From the NCBI RefSeq assembly GCF_009727055.1, contig NC_052357.1:86721924-86785923 (forward strand): a stretch of 64,000 nucleotides of DNA. Reading direction: 5' to 3'. Each line of letters begins with the position of its first letter. Within the stretch, counting starts at the first letter, position 1. Source of the DNA: Benincasa hispida (taxonomy: Eukaryota > Streptophyta > Magnoliopsida > Cucurbitales > Cucurbitaceae). A program made the translations under genes and the position numbers. Positions 24,788 to 37,680 of this stretch are shown piece by piece. The notes beneath the pieces are model-generated. The model was not told the origin of the DNA. It worked only from the letters and a program-made list of their open reading frames with translations, and ran no database searches.

Positions 24788-27600
24788 TTTAAAAAATGTT
24801 TAATATAATAAGTCCAAGGGTGTTGATTTTATTTTCAATAAGTCCAACCTTTGAAGTAGGTTCTCAAATTTGAAAAGATGCTTGAATTTTCAAATATACA
24901 TAGTTCATTGACTCATTCTAATTGTTTTTAGTTCACAAATTTCTAGGCTTAAAATTGAAATTTTATAATTCTATTACAAATAAGATTCAATTTAATATAC
25001 TAGAATAATTAACTTTTAAATTTTTAAATATTTTAATGGACCTATTAGATACACCAAAAACTTAATTTTATTAGATATATTTTAAGTTCAGAAAAACCTT
25101 ATCAAACAAAAAATTGAAGAAGCAGAATCATATTGAACATACTTTTTAAAATTTAAGGGCATCTTTTAATAGATTTGAAAGATTTTTAAAATTTAGAAAT
25201 TAAACTTGCAATTAACCAAATAATTTTATATTTGGTAAAAGGATGTATTAAAAAATAGATGTCCAAACTGAATTTTCAAAATATGTGTCTAATAATTTTT
25301 TTGTTGTTTCTTAAATAAACTTTTTACGTATATTATCATTAGATATTTATTTATTTATTCATTTATTTGATACATATAATTTGGATTGATGTATTAAAGA
25401 ATAAGATGGAAAACGAAAATTATTACTTCAATTCATTTTTTAATAGATGAAAAGTACTGTCGTTCTTAGTAAAGTTGGTGATATTTTTATTAATGGGATT
25501 GGACATTCATGAATAACCCAATTAAAAAAATCAATACAAACCAATTACAACGGTTAAACGAACGTAATTCAATTAACATATAATATCAGATAATTTGTAT
25601 ATTAAATCTTCATCATTCTTGAATGCTAAAAAAAAATATAATCAATCACATTGCAAGCAATCACAAGTAGTTTCAATAAAATTTGGTAGACAAATATAAC
25701 TCTAAAAGTCAACTTTATATTTGGTTCTTTTAATTATGAAAAAAATTATGAACTAATTTTATTATTTCATTTAATTTTCTTAGGAACATGAGAAGGTAAT
25801 TAATTTATTTTAGATGATACGATGTTAAATTTACCTTCACTCGTTGGTTTAAGCTTTTGGATCAATTGGTAATTTAAGAGTTTGACTTAAAATTTTACAA
25901 TGTTTTGTTGATGTATGCGAGACGAATAGTGAAATGAAATCTATTAAGTATCATAAAGCGAAGATGTAATCTATTGAGGAACATAATTTTTTGTAAGATA
26001 AATGGTTTATTTCTCTCGTTATCAATGTGTTGAAATAGAACTCCATATTAACAAAGAAGTTATTGGAACCCATGAATTCTACATGGATATTCGATTGAAG
26101 AATGATGAACTCAAAAAGACACTATCTTCCAAGGTGATTAGTGATATTTATCTTTTTCAACTAAGTTTTTTTTATAATTAATTTTAACTTAAAAGGAATA
26201 TTTAATTAGTGTATATATGATGCAAAATTCACTTAAAAAAATAGGGATTTTAATAAAGGCATTTCTAGAAGCCCTCCACCCCCACAAAAAAACATATAAT
26301 AAACAAATAATAATGAATTTGCATGATGAAAACCCTCTTTCAATCATCATAAGAAAACAACAAAAGAAAATGACCCAAAAAAAATTATAGAACTACATAC
26401 CTAATTGGAGGACTATGTCAAATGCTTGAAAAGTACATGATATCTATTAATTTGGACTACTAAACAACATATATTTATGGTATATTATAAAGTTAATTTT
26501 GGTCTCCAATATCCAAATGGTAGGCACTACCACCAAAATGGACTTAAAGAAACTTATTATTCAACTTTGAATAATAATAATAAAAAAAAAAAAAAGAAGA
26601 AGAAGTAAATGGCTATAAAGTAGAAAGCCTAATTATTTCATTAAGTTTTTGGAGAATCTAATTTTAGTCACAATAATAATTTTATTAACACACATAATAC
26701 TCTTGCTATTCACCAAAAGAGTAAGATTTTTTTTAAAAAAAAAAAAAAAAACCATGCTTTGTCACATTTTAAGAGGATCAAATTAGTTATTATTTTTTTT
26801 TTCTAGAGTCAATTAGATTAAGCTTTTGGAAAGAAAAAAGATGGAAATTTGAATTAAGATGTTTGGGAGAATAAAGAGATGTCCATGTTTAGATTTGACA
26901 TAAAATTGCACTTTAAGAATAAAAGATATAATATTTGGATGGTAAGGGTGAGATATATATATAAAATATCATTCTACTTTTTTTTTTTTTTTAATTATTA
27001 TTCTTATTAAATTACATTACATTATGTATATTTCAATATCGAATATAGATTTATAATAATGAAATTCAATCCATGATGACGTCAATAATATTGATTTTGT
27101 ATGTTTCTTTTAGCAATGTCAAATTTGAAAGAATCTTAAAAACAATAAATTTTAAATATCATCATATTCGATGTTGATTGATGACCAAAATTTACCAAAT
27201 CGACAATTAAATCAATAATCTATAAAAGAAAGGAGTTTAGAGGACCTTTGAAGTACATGGATTGATCTTGAGAAAAAGTAAGAGGGCTTATTTAAATGAA
27301 AATAAAATAATAAAATTGGTGGAGAAAATGGCATCAATTGACCTAACTATATATTCTCGGGGCAAAATTTCAGGAAGTGGGACCTCTTTTCAAGAGTCTG
27401 ACTATCTAGAAGATGTCTAAGCTATTAGATTATGAGCAACTTTGTTTTCCTCTTAGAAATTTTACAGAAGGAAAAAACATGAATACCAGATGCAAAAGTT
27501 ATGCAAAGGATCTTTGCAATTTTTAAATGGAGAAATGCGATGGACTCTTTTTGTTATATATACTTATTAATTAGCTTAATATTTTTAGAATATTATAATT

Positions 27601-27672
27601 GGGGTGGGAAGATGAGATTCGAACCACATATCTCTTGGTTGCTGTCACACTTTAGCTATTAATTAGGTCAAA
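27601..27672 (-). repeat. tRNA-derived SINE-like fragment
   Basis: On the minus strand an A-box-like segment (TGACCTAATTAATAGCTAAAG) precedes a good B-box (GTGGTTCGAATCTC). The spacing resembles the head of plant tRNA-derived SINEs. It is not a complete tRNA. Confidence 0.5.
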
Positions 27673-27697
27673 TTATATAATTTTTTAACAATATGTG

Positions 27698-27760
27698 AGG
27701 TGGAAGAATCAAACATCTGACCTCAAAGTCGATAGTATAAGCAATCTATTAAACTGTATA
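27698..27760 (-). repeat. second tRNA-derived fragment
   Basis: Read on the minus strand it has the order TTTAATAGATTGCTTATACT, then a GAGGTCAGATGTTTGATTC B-box-like segment. It lies about 25 bases from the previous fragment in the same orientation. Confidence 0.4.
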
Positions 27761-28253
27761 GTTTACTATTCTCTTGTTATTAGGCCAAACTTTGAAAGTT
27801 TAGAGAGCAGATTTATCATTGAGCATAGTTTGTTAGATAAGGCATTAACTACCATCTTCCAGGGCAATAATTTGATCTACCAACTTTGGAATTTTGAATT
27901 TAAAAAAAAAAAATCAAACTTGTAGTTTAACTAAATACTTTTCTTAAAAAGTGGTTAAGGTTCATATTTCAACCCTATAATTTGAAGTAATACTTTAAAA
28001 AAGTGTAGGTACGTGCTTTCAAAATAAAATAGTTAGCAATAACATATTTGAATGATTGTAATAATGATATACAAATTAAAGAGAGGGTAATCGTAAAATA
28101 CTCGAAATCGTAGCGATTATGGACAATATATGATCCAACAAAGTCGATTTACAAGCTATAGAGAATCATCTTTTAATCGTGTATAAGAATATTTTGTTTG
28201 TAATTAAGACTCAAATTATCTTAATATAACTAAATATTAAATTTAATTATTTA

Positions 28254-28512
28254 GGCTCTGTTTAGTAATTAGTTAGTTTTTAGTTTTTATATTTTTAAAA
28301 TTAAACATATTTCATTCACAATTCTTATAATGATTTGCATCTAAACAAAAGCTATTTTCTGAAAGATACTTTTTTTAGTTCTCAAATTTTGACTTAATTT
28401 TTTAAAACCATTAGTAAAGAGTAGATAACAGAAATTTGGAGGTGGAAGTAGTGTCCATAAACTTAACTTTAAAAAACATAAAGAAAAAACAAAAATGATT
28501 ATCGAACGAATC
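28254..28512. mobile_element. Harbinger/Tourist-like MITE, 259 bp
   Basis: The ends are GGCTCTGTTTAGTAATTA and, reversed from the right, GATTCGTTCGATAATCAT. The TTA duplication is at 28251-28253 and 28513-28515. The interior is the same as the 23150 element (TTTGGAGGTGGAAGTAGTGT segment). Confidence 0.75.
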
Positions 28513-29945
28513 TTAGTAATTCATTTCATGAAATAGCGTAAATTATAAAATAAAATAATTCACTGAAAATAAACAAGTAACTCTAAAATTAAATAAGTAA
28601 TTAGAAAATGATTTTGGATAATACAAAGTTGTCGGAAACATTTGATTTTTGGTTTAATATATTTCTCAAGTCTATAAATTTTACAGGAGATATAAAAATC
28701 ATTGTTTTAATATAGTTTTCCACTATTTATATATATATATATATAAACAGTGTTAAAATGTCATCAAATTAAACCATGCAAGTTGACTTTTATTTTTGAT
28801 AAATTGTTTTAAGAAAAATACTTTTATTATATACATATAAGATTGAATTAGTTAAGGACTGAAATAAAAAAATTTAAAAAAAAAATGTAAATGCGTTTTT
28901 GAGTCACATTTCCATAAAAAGAAAAAAAAAGGACCATTTTTCCTATATGTAGTTTCAAATAAGTTTGTTTTTGACTAATGGTGTTTTTTTTCAAATACAA
29001 TAATACTCTAATTTACCTCCAAATTAATAAGAGAAAAAACATAATAGGAAAAAAGTATACTTTATAAATTAAAAATAAATAGATTTAAAAAAAGTCTCAA
29101 GAAATTTTTGATAGGGAAACTTCCTTTGACTTTATATTTGAACGAAATTGGTTTCATATTCTTCCGGCCCATCTGTGTTATTTTTATTTTTCTTCTTTAA
29201 ATTTTTTATTATAAATTTAAAAAACAGAAAATTAAAAATAGAAATCATTAATCACATGGACCTCAGATATTGATGGATTAAGACAAATTACAGTAATTAT
29301 TGACTAACATGTATTAATATGCATAATTGATGATAGATTTAGATAATGATTAATGAAACTGCAATAATTATATTGGATTTATATTTTATAATAATTTATA
29401 ATTATGTCGATATATATTATGTATTAAGCACTAAAAAATTTAGAATTTGTTTCGTAGAAAATTTAAAATTAAAAAATTAAAAAATTAAAAACAATGAAAA
29501 CAAATAGCAAATTCAAAAATTAATTATTTAAACTATGTTTGATACTCTATACTTATAAATCATAAAACTATAAAACTAGTTATAATTATTCATTAATATT
29601 TAATCGATAATAAAATATTATAAATTATATTTATAAATATGTAGGTTTTAAAAAAATTTATAATTATTATAATAAAGTAAAAAAATTACCATCTAGTTAG
29701 AATAAGTTTAAAAACTACTTGATTACAATATAATTTTTTTTTTCTCAAACCATCTTGCTTTTATTTTAATATTCCATCCACCAATAAGATGCAAGATCCA
29801 ATATCTCTATGAAAAGAATTGAAAAGAATACTTTTGAGCACCCAAGAACCTGAGACATGCTTTATTGGAGTAAACTTTTTATTTATTTGTTTATGTGATT
29901 TAGAGGTATTAAATAATATTATATCTTATATGTAGGGATTTCAAC

Positions 29946-29952
29946 TATATTA

Positions 29953-29993
<41 letters not shown>
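29946..29993. repeat. (TA)n microsatellite
   Basis: Alternating TA for about 48 bases with one TATT interruption near its left end. It lies in spacer DNA. Confidence 0.95.
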
Positions 29994-29997
<4 letters not shown>

Positions 29998-30440
29998 CAT
30001 TGATTGGTAATGGTATTGGAAAAGATAATGAGTGTTTGTGGACCTTTGATGGTGCTTTTGAACACTGTGTGTGAATCAAATCATATAGATATTTGAGCTA
30101 ACACAAATCCATCATTTTTGACCTTGTAGATTGTGTTATCATTTTAGGGTCCCCTCCACCATTTTCATTCTATAATCATATAATTTTTTAAACAGATTTG
30201 TTTTTTTTTTTAAATAAAAAAAAGATACAAATTCCACGATGATTAATACTTTTGAATGAAAAATACTTAAATGCATCTCAGATAGTACTTGTATTTGTAT
30301 GGCCTACTAAAATTATCTAATCATAATCTGTTATGTGATAGATTCTCATTATTTATTCTTTTATATATTTTCTTGATTTTGTGTGTATGACAAGAGTGAA
30401 ACCCATAAAGATGCATCTACTATGGTTACTATTATATTTA

Positions 30441-30534
30441 GAGTCTGTTTGGAATGACTTTTAAATGCTTAAAATATTTTCTTAAGCGAAGAAAATAAAT
30501 GTAATTTTAAGCACTAGTCATTCCTAATGGATCT
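30441..30534. mobile_element. 94-bp mini-MITE with TTA duplication
   Basis: The left end GAGTCTGTTTGGAATGACT pairs imperfectly with the right end AGTCATTCCTAATGGATCT. TTA flanks both sides (30438-30440 and 30535-30537). The element is almost entirely inverted repeat and could fold as a hairpin. Confidence 0.6.
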
Positions 30535-33150
30535 TTAGAGAAGTCAAATATTGATCTACTACTAGTATCCAAACATACTTGAGTGTTTATCGAACACTAG
30601 ATATGATCAGAAGTAAGTGAAGATAATTATACAAAATTTTCAATATAATTAAGGATATCATTGAAATGACTACATAAGAGATATTTAAAGAGGTGTTTAA
30701 TATTAAATTTAGAGAATCTTGATAAAGTAGGCTAAGGACTATGTCATAGACCATAAGATGGAAATGTCGTCTCATGATATGTACGGAAACTTATTGTTTG
30801 ATGTAATTTTTAGAGAGAAGAAATAGATTTTCAAATGTGTAATTATTTGTTGGAGATTATTTATTTTCATAGTTCCATTTCTATTTATAGTTGAAGATTT
30901 GAACTTCTAACTTTGGGAGAAGACGTATATAATCCAAAAAGGAGTAACAATCTTTTTTTTTTTTTTTTCCAACCACCTTTTCAAATAAATTACCACATTT
31001 TGATATTTAAATGATTTCTATGTTTTGACTGTCAACACAAAACAATGCCCTCTCTCTCTTTTCAAATGCAAATGGAAGGGGGAGTGATTCCAAAAATGCC
31101 CTTTTTTATTTTTTATTTTGTGGTATTAAGAAATGAAAAACAAAACTTGGAGCCAGTCCACTAGCTAATGTGGATGTGGGAATAAACATATTCAGAAATT
31201 TGGATTTGACAATACTTAAATTTAGGGTATCTAAATGGGGTTTCAGCTTACTTATGCAAACACTTATTTTTAGAACAAGAACTTATTCATATTCAATACA
31301 GGGTGGAAAATATAATTTCACTTTTATTTCATAAATAAATTATATTATTTAACGGTTTAAATTCAAATCAAATCTATCTAAATGAAGTGACGTGTCAAAT
31401 TTTCAAAAGCTAGAAAATTTAAAGTTAATTTATATTGTAATAATGATCTAGATTAAGATATACTTATTTAATTTGTTTAGAATAATATAACATTTTTTAG
31501 TTCCTTAATCAATTCAACTATACTTAATTTGATGATAATACTATTTTAGTTAATGATTAATTCATAACTTAGATTATACAATACTATTGTTATTGCTTGA
31601 CATTAATGTTTATATATGCGTTTTGTACTTTATTTTTGGATCTCAAAGTCATCAAGGGTTAGGTTAAAAATGATGTCAGAGAGTCTTGCTTTGCTTCTAA
31701 GAAGCCTTCACTTTCACTTTGTCCACAAAATGTCAAAGTTTGACCCTTTTTTTATGGTCATTTTCTCAATTATCATATTCTAGATAAACCAAACCATCTC
31801 GTAATATTTATAGATAGATAGTGATCTCAGAAATAATAATAATAATAACAAATTTGAAAAACAATATCAAATTATTCATATGATATTGCAAAAATTATAT
31901 ATATACACCTGCATGTCGTTTAAATATAATTTTTGTCTAAAAAAGATGAAGAAAAATGATACTTATTGAGTATTCATGAGAGTCAACTCAATTCAACCAT
32001 TTCTTAAGAAATTTTAAATAAACAAATCCTAAAAAGATTTTGTAGGAAAATAATTTTAAAATATTCAAAATAACTTTTGTCGGTTGAAAATTACTTCAAA
32101 ATATGTTTTTATTAATTCAATATTAACTTAATGTGTGATTTTAAATCCTTAAACTTTATTTTCATATTAACAAAATTTATTTTCAATGCTTAAAAGTATT
32201 TTTTTTTTATGCTTTTGAACTTAATAAAAGTGACTTTAACCACGGTAAAATCACCTATCTAATTACCAATTTCAAAACTCAAATAAAAAAAATTTAAACT
32301 AAAAAGAATTCATAAAATTATTTTATTTTAAAAAGTTTGATTAAAAGTTTAAAATTTTATATAAATTTAAAATCAAGATTATTATGAAATGAGAATTTTA
32401 GATATAAAAATTTGGAAAATAGGATTTAAAAAAAAAAAAAAAAAAAACCCAACGTATATGAGCATTTAATTGACGCGTGAAAGGCACGGCGTTAAAATGT
32501 CCAACGCCATGGGGCAGTCGGGCAGACACTCAGACAAACAAGTCCTACGGTCAGGTCAGGGCCTCTTAAGTCAAACCCAACTTTCCCTTTTTTTTTGTTC
32601 TTTTTTTTTTCCTTTTTACCAAACAATATTATTATTATTATTATTATTTTATGAATTTCAAAAATGAAAAATGGAAAATTCTTGGTTCCTTCTGTCTAAC
32701 CAAATCAAACCAATGGTGGCATCCTCTTCTTCTCTACTTCTATGGATGGTTGGGCATTTTCTCACCAGTCACTCACCACTAACACTTCTCTTTTTATTTA
32801 TTTTAAATCTCCTTCTATAAATTCTATTCTTTCTAAGTTGCTTGACAAACCAAAATAAATCAATAGTCCTCTAAAGGGAGATTCTTGTCTAAAGTTGTAT
32901 TTCAAATTGTGTTATTTGGCAAATAAATCATGATTATTACTTCATTGCTTAAAACTTCTACTATTTGTTCTAATAAGAAGAGCCACGAAGTCATAATCCA
33001 CTATTTATTGAATTATAATTTAGAGCTATAAAATTAATAAACCACTTGAAACGAAAAATTTAGAGTACATAAATAGTTTCTTCTTCTAAAACTTCAATCA
33101 CAAACGCCAACATGGAAGAAGGAAACATTAACCATCTCATGCACCACCAC

Positions 33151-33525
33151 TAGGGTTGGCAACGGAGCGGGCGGAGTCGGGAATGCACTCCTCGTCCCTG
33201 TTCTTGTCTCTATAGGGATTTATAATCCCTGTCTCCGCTCCGTTTCCCGTTTTAATAATAGCAAAGTTACTGTTTTATTCTTTTAACCCTTTTTTTTCTT
33301 TTACTTTTTTTTAAAAATTTATTTTATAATATAATTATCTTAAACTTTTATGAAATCTAAAATAATTAATTATATNNNNNTATTAAAAAAAAAATTAAAA
33401 AAATATTATGAGTAGGGTCAATCCCTGTCTCGTCCCTGATCGATGACACATTTCTTTTCCTAGTCAAACTGAAGATTCCCGGCCCCGATCGAGGTAGGAA
33501 CCTGCGAGAATTTTTGCCAACCCTA
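33151..33525. mobile_element. hAT-like MITE, about 375 bp, containing the N gap
   Basis: Perfect 12-base inverted ends TAGGGTTGGCAA and TTGCCAACCCTA enclose sequence that is GC-rich at both ends (GGAGCGGGCGGAGTCGGG on the left) and AT-rich in the middle. The flanks ACCACCAC (33143-33150) and ACTGCCAC (33526-33533) match at 6 of 8 positions, consistent with an old 8-base duplication. The five N at 33376-33380 lie inside it. Confidence 0.65.
33376..33380. other. assembly gap (5 N)
   Basis: Five unresolved bases within an A/T run inside the MITE. The true length of the missing sequence is unknown. Confidence 0.99.
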
Positions 33526-34230
33526 ACTGCCACCTCTTCAATGAAGAAAGAAACTTTGGTAAGATCCACTAGACATCAATAAGCCAGTTAATCCTCCACA
33601 TAGTCAGACTTAACTCAATATGATGAATATTGAGGGAACAGTAAGACCATGAAGACCTCGATGACATTACAACTTGGTATGAATGTATATCAAACCAAGT
33701 GAACGGGATTCAAATAGTCCCAAAAAACCATCTAACCCCGTATTCTATTTGATCGGACTCCAAACAACATAAGTGTTCAACTTCTACATGTTCTACGTAA
33801 AGAAAAATGACTTGAGACTCTCATGGGTTTACCCTTTCAAAATATTTAAAACAACTTGAAAAATGAAAATAAAAAAAATAAATAAAAAAGAAGAAGAAAA
33901 CTTCAACAAAACCCCACAAGAATAATAAAGTGAAGACTTTGAAAGATAGAAGAAAAAAATTATAAAAGTGAGAAAGAGAGAGAAGGAAATAGACAGGAGA
34001 CAACAAAAACATTTCATACACAACCCCTCCAAAAAAAAAAAGAAGGAAAGAAAGGCTAAACATTTTCCCTTTCTTTTTCTTTTCTTCCTCCATTCTCCTC
34101 CCCTTTTCCCTCATCAAAAACCTTGTTTCTCACTCTTCTCCCTTTCTCTCTCATCCTCTCCAATCAAAACCCACCCCCTCTGAAAGGTGCTTGTGTTTTG
34201 CTGTATTACATTTTCAGAGAAACCCCATCA

Positions 34231-34986
34231 ATGGAAATCACTTCATCTTCAACCTCGACAACAAGATCATCCCATGAAAGAGAAAGAAACCCTTCTCCTA
34301 ATACTTCCCCAAACAGTACAACCATCAATTCAAATCCTCCTCCTCCTCCTCCTCCTAAGCTTCTCCCCAGATCTGATTCAAACCCTTATCCCACCACTTT
34401 TGTTCAAGCTGATACCTCCAATTTCAAGCACGTCGTTCAAATGCTCACCGGCTCATCGGAGTCTCCCCGCCCACCGCACCACCCACCAACGCCGTCTTCC
34501 TCAAAGCCCTGTTCGATTCCTCCCTCTCCTTCTCCTTCTCAAGACCCCTTTCAATCCTCCAAAAACTTCCCGATTCCTCCCATCAAAACCGCCCCCAAGA
34601 AACAGCAGAGTTTCAAGCTCTATGAAAGAAGGAATCACCTCAAGAATAGTCTCATGATCAATACCCTAATCCCCAATTTCTCCGGTTCCGGTGCGGCGGC
34701 AGGTTTTTCTCCTCGTAACGTTGATATTCTCTCTCCCAGTATCCTCGATTTCCCTTCCCTTGCTCTCAGCCCTGTTACGCCCTTGAACGATGACCCCTTG
34801 TTCGACAAATCGTCATCCTCGCCGTCGCTTGGGAGCTCGTCCGAGGAGGAGAGAGCGATTGCTGAAAAGGGGTTTTACTTGCATCCATCGCCGATGAATA
34901 CCCCCAGAGCCGCCGACCCGCCGCAGCTTCTTTCTCTGTTCCCGGAAACGTCGCCTAGGGTTTCTGGATCCTCGTCTTCTTCGTAA
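34231..34986 (+). CDS. VQ4: VQ-motif protein, VQ4 type
   Basis: This is an intronless gene for 251 residues. VQ proteins are plant transcriptional cofactors that bind WRKY factors through the VQ motif, seen here as FKHVVQMLTG at residues 65-74. The surrounding sequence (PYPTTFVQADTSNFK before the motif, LYERRNHLKN, ILSPSILDFPSLALSPVTPL, GFYLHPSP and a C-terminal SPRVSGSSSS) matches the VQ4/MVQ1 subgroup as I remember it; members are phosphorylated by MPK3/MPK6. Many Ser-Pro and Thr-Pro sites fit that. A proline run (residues 36-42) and serine tracts suggest disorder. The start MEITSSSTS is chosen because the longer in-frame ATG at 34123 would add unrelated leader sequence. A CT-rich 5' leader lies upstream. 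Confidence 0.9.
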   Translation: MEITSSSTSTTRSSHERERNPSPNTSPNSTTINSNPPPPPPPKLLPRSDSNPYPTTFVQADTSNFKHVVQMLTGSSESPRPPHHPPTPSSSKPCSIPPSPSPSQDPFQSSKNFPIPPIKTAPKKQQSFKLYERRNHLKNSLMINTLIPNFSGSGAAAGFSPRNVDILSPSILDFPSLALSPVTPLNDDPLFDKSSSSPSLGSSSEEERAIAEKGFYLHPSPMNTPRAADPPQLLSLFPETSPRVSGSSSSS

Positions 34987-36657
34987 CGAAATCGAGGGTT
35001 TGTTTATTTGGTTTGGTTGTGTAGAGATTTGTAACTTTTGATTGATTTTTCCTTCCCAAAGAAAGATGATCGTCGATCAATTAACTGGGTTTGGGTTTGA
35101 TGAACTGATTCTCTGAGATTGAAAAGGAAAAGTTACGCAGAGAAGAGAGAGATCTTAGTTCCGAATTTCACTGTACAATTTGATGAGAAATCCATTGGAA
35201 ATGGTAAACCCCTTTCTTCGTGAACTTCGATTTTACTTTGATCTTGCTTTTTTTGTTTCAATTGTTCTGTTTTTGTGAAACATTTTCCCGGAAAGTTGGT
35301 GAGAAAATATTTGTGCCTTGTTTTTTATTCATTGGGTCAGTAAGCAGTGGTAACCACAAGTACTGTAGCGAGAGAATAAGATCGAACCATGAATTTAGTT
35401 TGAATCCAATTATCAACCTTCGAAAGGGTTGTAAAACGACACTTTTACTATATAACCCCCACATTCCACATCAAAATTATTCCTTTCAAATATAGAAATT
35501 TGTGGATAGAAATAATAAAAATTCTCTAAATTCTTATTACACATAAAACTCAAATATATATCTAAAAAAACACCCATCTACTAGACATTGAAATTTGTAA
35601 GACATTTTAAAGTTGGTTGTTTTAGGGTCTTGTTTTTTGAAAATAATAATGAGTGACTCAGTCCATGAGAGTTGCATTAAACAATGGTGGAAATCCATAA
35701 GGAAAATGGTTGGAAGTTGCACTCGTTGTTTTGGTGGATATCTTTGTTCTACAAATTGGGGCTGTAAATACCATACCTTTCTTACTCTTTTGTCTTTTCT
35801 GTTTTAAAATAAACCAAAAAAAAAAAGAGTTTTCTCTTTTCTTTTTAAATTTCTTCTATAACTCTCAATTATTATTTCTTTTCCATTTTTCTTCCCCACA
35901 TTTTCAAATGCTTTGTCCTTTTTAAGTCCTATGGATAGTTTAGTATGACTTTTCCAACTGTTTAAAGGTGGCCATACTCCCAATTTTCAAACTTTTTATC
36001 ATGCTTTTTATATATATATGCTTTTTGTTCTCAAACTTTTATGAAAATAACAATTTAGTCCATGTACTATTAAATTGTATTTACAATTTATAATAATTTT
36101 GTTCTTATCATGAAAATTTTCATCGAGATTAAGTGTCAATTTTAGTAACGTAACAACTTAGTTTTTATAGTTTATAAATAAATTTTAATCTTTATCAATT
36201 TATTGATTTATATGTGTAAGAAAGAAATTTCATTAAACCATATTAATATTTTTCACGATAGAGACTAAGTCGTTACAATTTATAGGATACATGGACTAAA
36301 TTGTTATTTATTAAAATTCAAAACTAAATTGTTACAAATTTAAAAAGATAAAAGACTAAATCATTTTTAACTAAAATTTAATAACTAAATTGTTAAAAAT
36401 TCAGAGATTAAAAATATTTTTTTTAAGTTGTATGTCCCTAATTTTTTAGGTAGTTTAATTATATTATCTAGAATAATCTTGATGACTCTTAAAATATTTT
36501 GACAAAAAAAGTCATATTAAATTGATTTTGGTACTTTTAAATATTATCTTTTATATCACTTTCCATAAAAATATATTTTTAGTGTCTTATTATGTTTTCA
36601 CATTGTATTTATCACTCATGTTGGTGGGAATCATATCGAAGCTATATCATTTATTTA

Positions 36658-36943
36658 GGTTACATTGGATAACTATTTGGTTTTTAGTTTTTGTTTTTTG
36701 AAAATTAAACCTATTTCATTTATATTTTTTTTACGATGATTTACATCTTTCTTAACTACAATGGTTAAATTCTTAACCAAATTCAAAAAGTAAAAATAAC
36801 TTTTTGAAAGTTATTTTTTTTAGTTCTAAAAAATTGATTTTTAAATCATCGGTGAAAAGTAGATAATAAATGAGAAAATTTTGAGGTGGAGATAGTATCC
36901 ATAGACTTGATTTTCAAAAACAAAATGATTATCAAACGAGATC
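36658..36943. mobile_element. Harbinger/Tourist-like MITE, 286 bp
   Basis: The left end is GGTTACATTGGATAACTATT and the right end reads GATCTCGTTTGATAATCATT on the reverse strand. TTA duplications are at 36655-36657 and 36944-36946. It belongs to the same family as the 23150 and 28254 copies. Confidence 0.75.
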
Positions 36944-37599
36944 TTAATTATTATATATGATTCTATGTAAATTTAAGAACAATAACCAAATTGTTTTCTT
37001 TCAAATCATAGTTCATGAATTGTATATAGTAAGGTTTAAAATGAAATTAGTATGAAATTTAAAAATTAAAATAGAATTTACAGTTTCTCTTTAAACTATA
37101 TTAATATGAATTCTATATGCGAGTCAAAATGTAGTGTTCACTGATGAGTATTGTTAAGAGAAGTCAAATGTTAATTTCAATTAAAAAATAAGAGAAGTTC
37201 TTATAAATAGAAATTTTTTTAAAAATATTTATACTTTATAACAAAATGTTTCAAGAGTGTTTGTGTTTTGAATTTTTTTTTATTTTTTTTTTATAAAATG
37301 TAAATATTTTTTAAAATAATAAAGTGGTATAGAAAATAACAACCACACAATCAAAGTCAATTGTTGTTGTCAGTTTTAGATGTCATGGAAATTACCAAAA
37401 TAATGATCAATCACAAAATTGCTTAAAACTTTCTTCAATTAGATTGATTCCAAAGGGTAGGGTTGGCATTTAGGCTGTGTTTGGCAAAATTAAATAGAAA
37501 TTAGGCAATAAGTTGTGTGTTCATGTGCCTCTGTTTTCATATTTATTTGTCAATTGCTAATATATAAGAATATTTTCTTAGTTTATGTGGGTTGAGTTG

Positions 37600-37680
37600 A
37601 TTTTCTTTCGTAGAATGAAAGAATCGAACCTCTAATTTTGAAGTTGATAATATAAATGATATACCAATTGAACTATGTTT
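37600..37680 (-). repeat. tRNA-derived SINE-like fragment (clearest copy)
   Basis: On the minus strand ATAGTTCAATTGGTATATCA (A-box) is followed about 30 bases later by AGAGGTTCGATTCTTTC (B-box). Both internal Pol III promoter boxes are close to consensus. The intervening region does not form a proper anticodon arm, so I call it a SINE head or tRNA relic. Confidence 0.55.

Larger units (their letters stand above)
21576..33150. other. long AT-rich spacer between DRP5A and VQ4
   Basis: The first few hundred bases should be the DRP5A 3' UTR. I see no gene in the rest. It contains several TAA/TTA-flanked MITEs, two tRNA-derived repeats near 27.6-27.8 kb, (TA)n and A/T runs, and a more GC-rich patch at about 32470-32570 that may be distal VQ4 promoter. 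The open frames here are short and compositionally non-coding. Confidence 0.6.

Noticed and set aside
27601..27672. tRNA gene
   Set aside because: A- and B-box-like words are present but no acceptor stem or anticodon arm can be drawn.
34187..34657. 156-residue open frame overlapping VQ4
   Set aside because: Shadow of VQ4 in another frame; VQ4 has the family motifs.
36040..36420. Repeated AAATTTAGTCCATG/ACTAAATTGTTA phrases, also near 24.9, 39.8 and 56.6 kb
   Set aside because: Likely decayed dispersed repeat, but I could not find ends or a consensus good enough to bound it.
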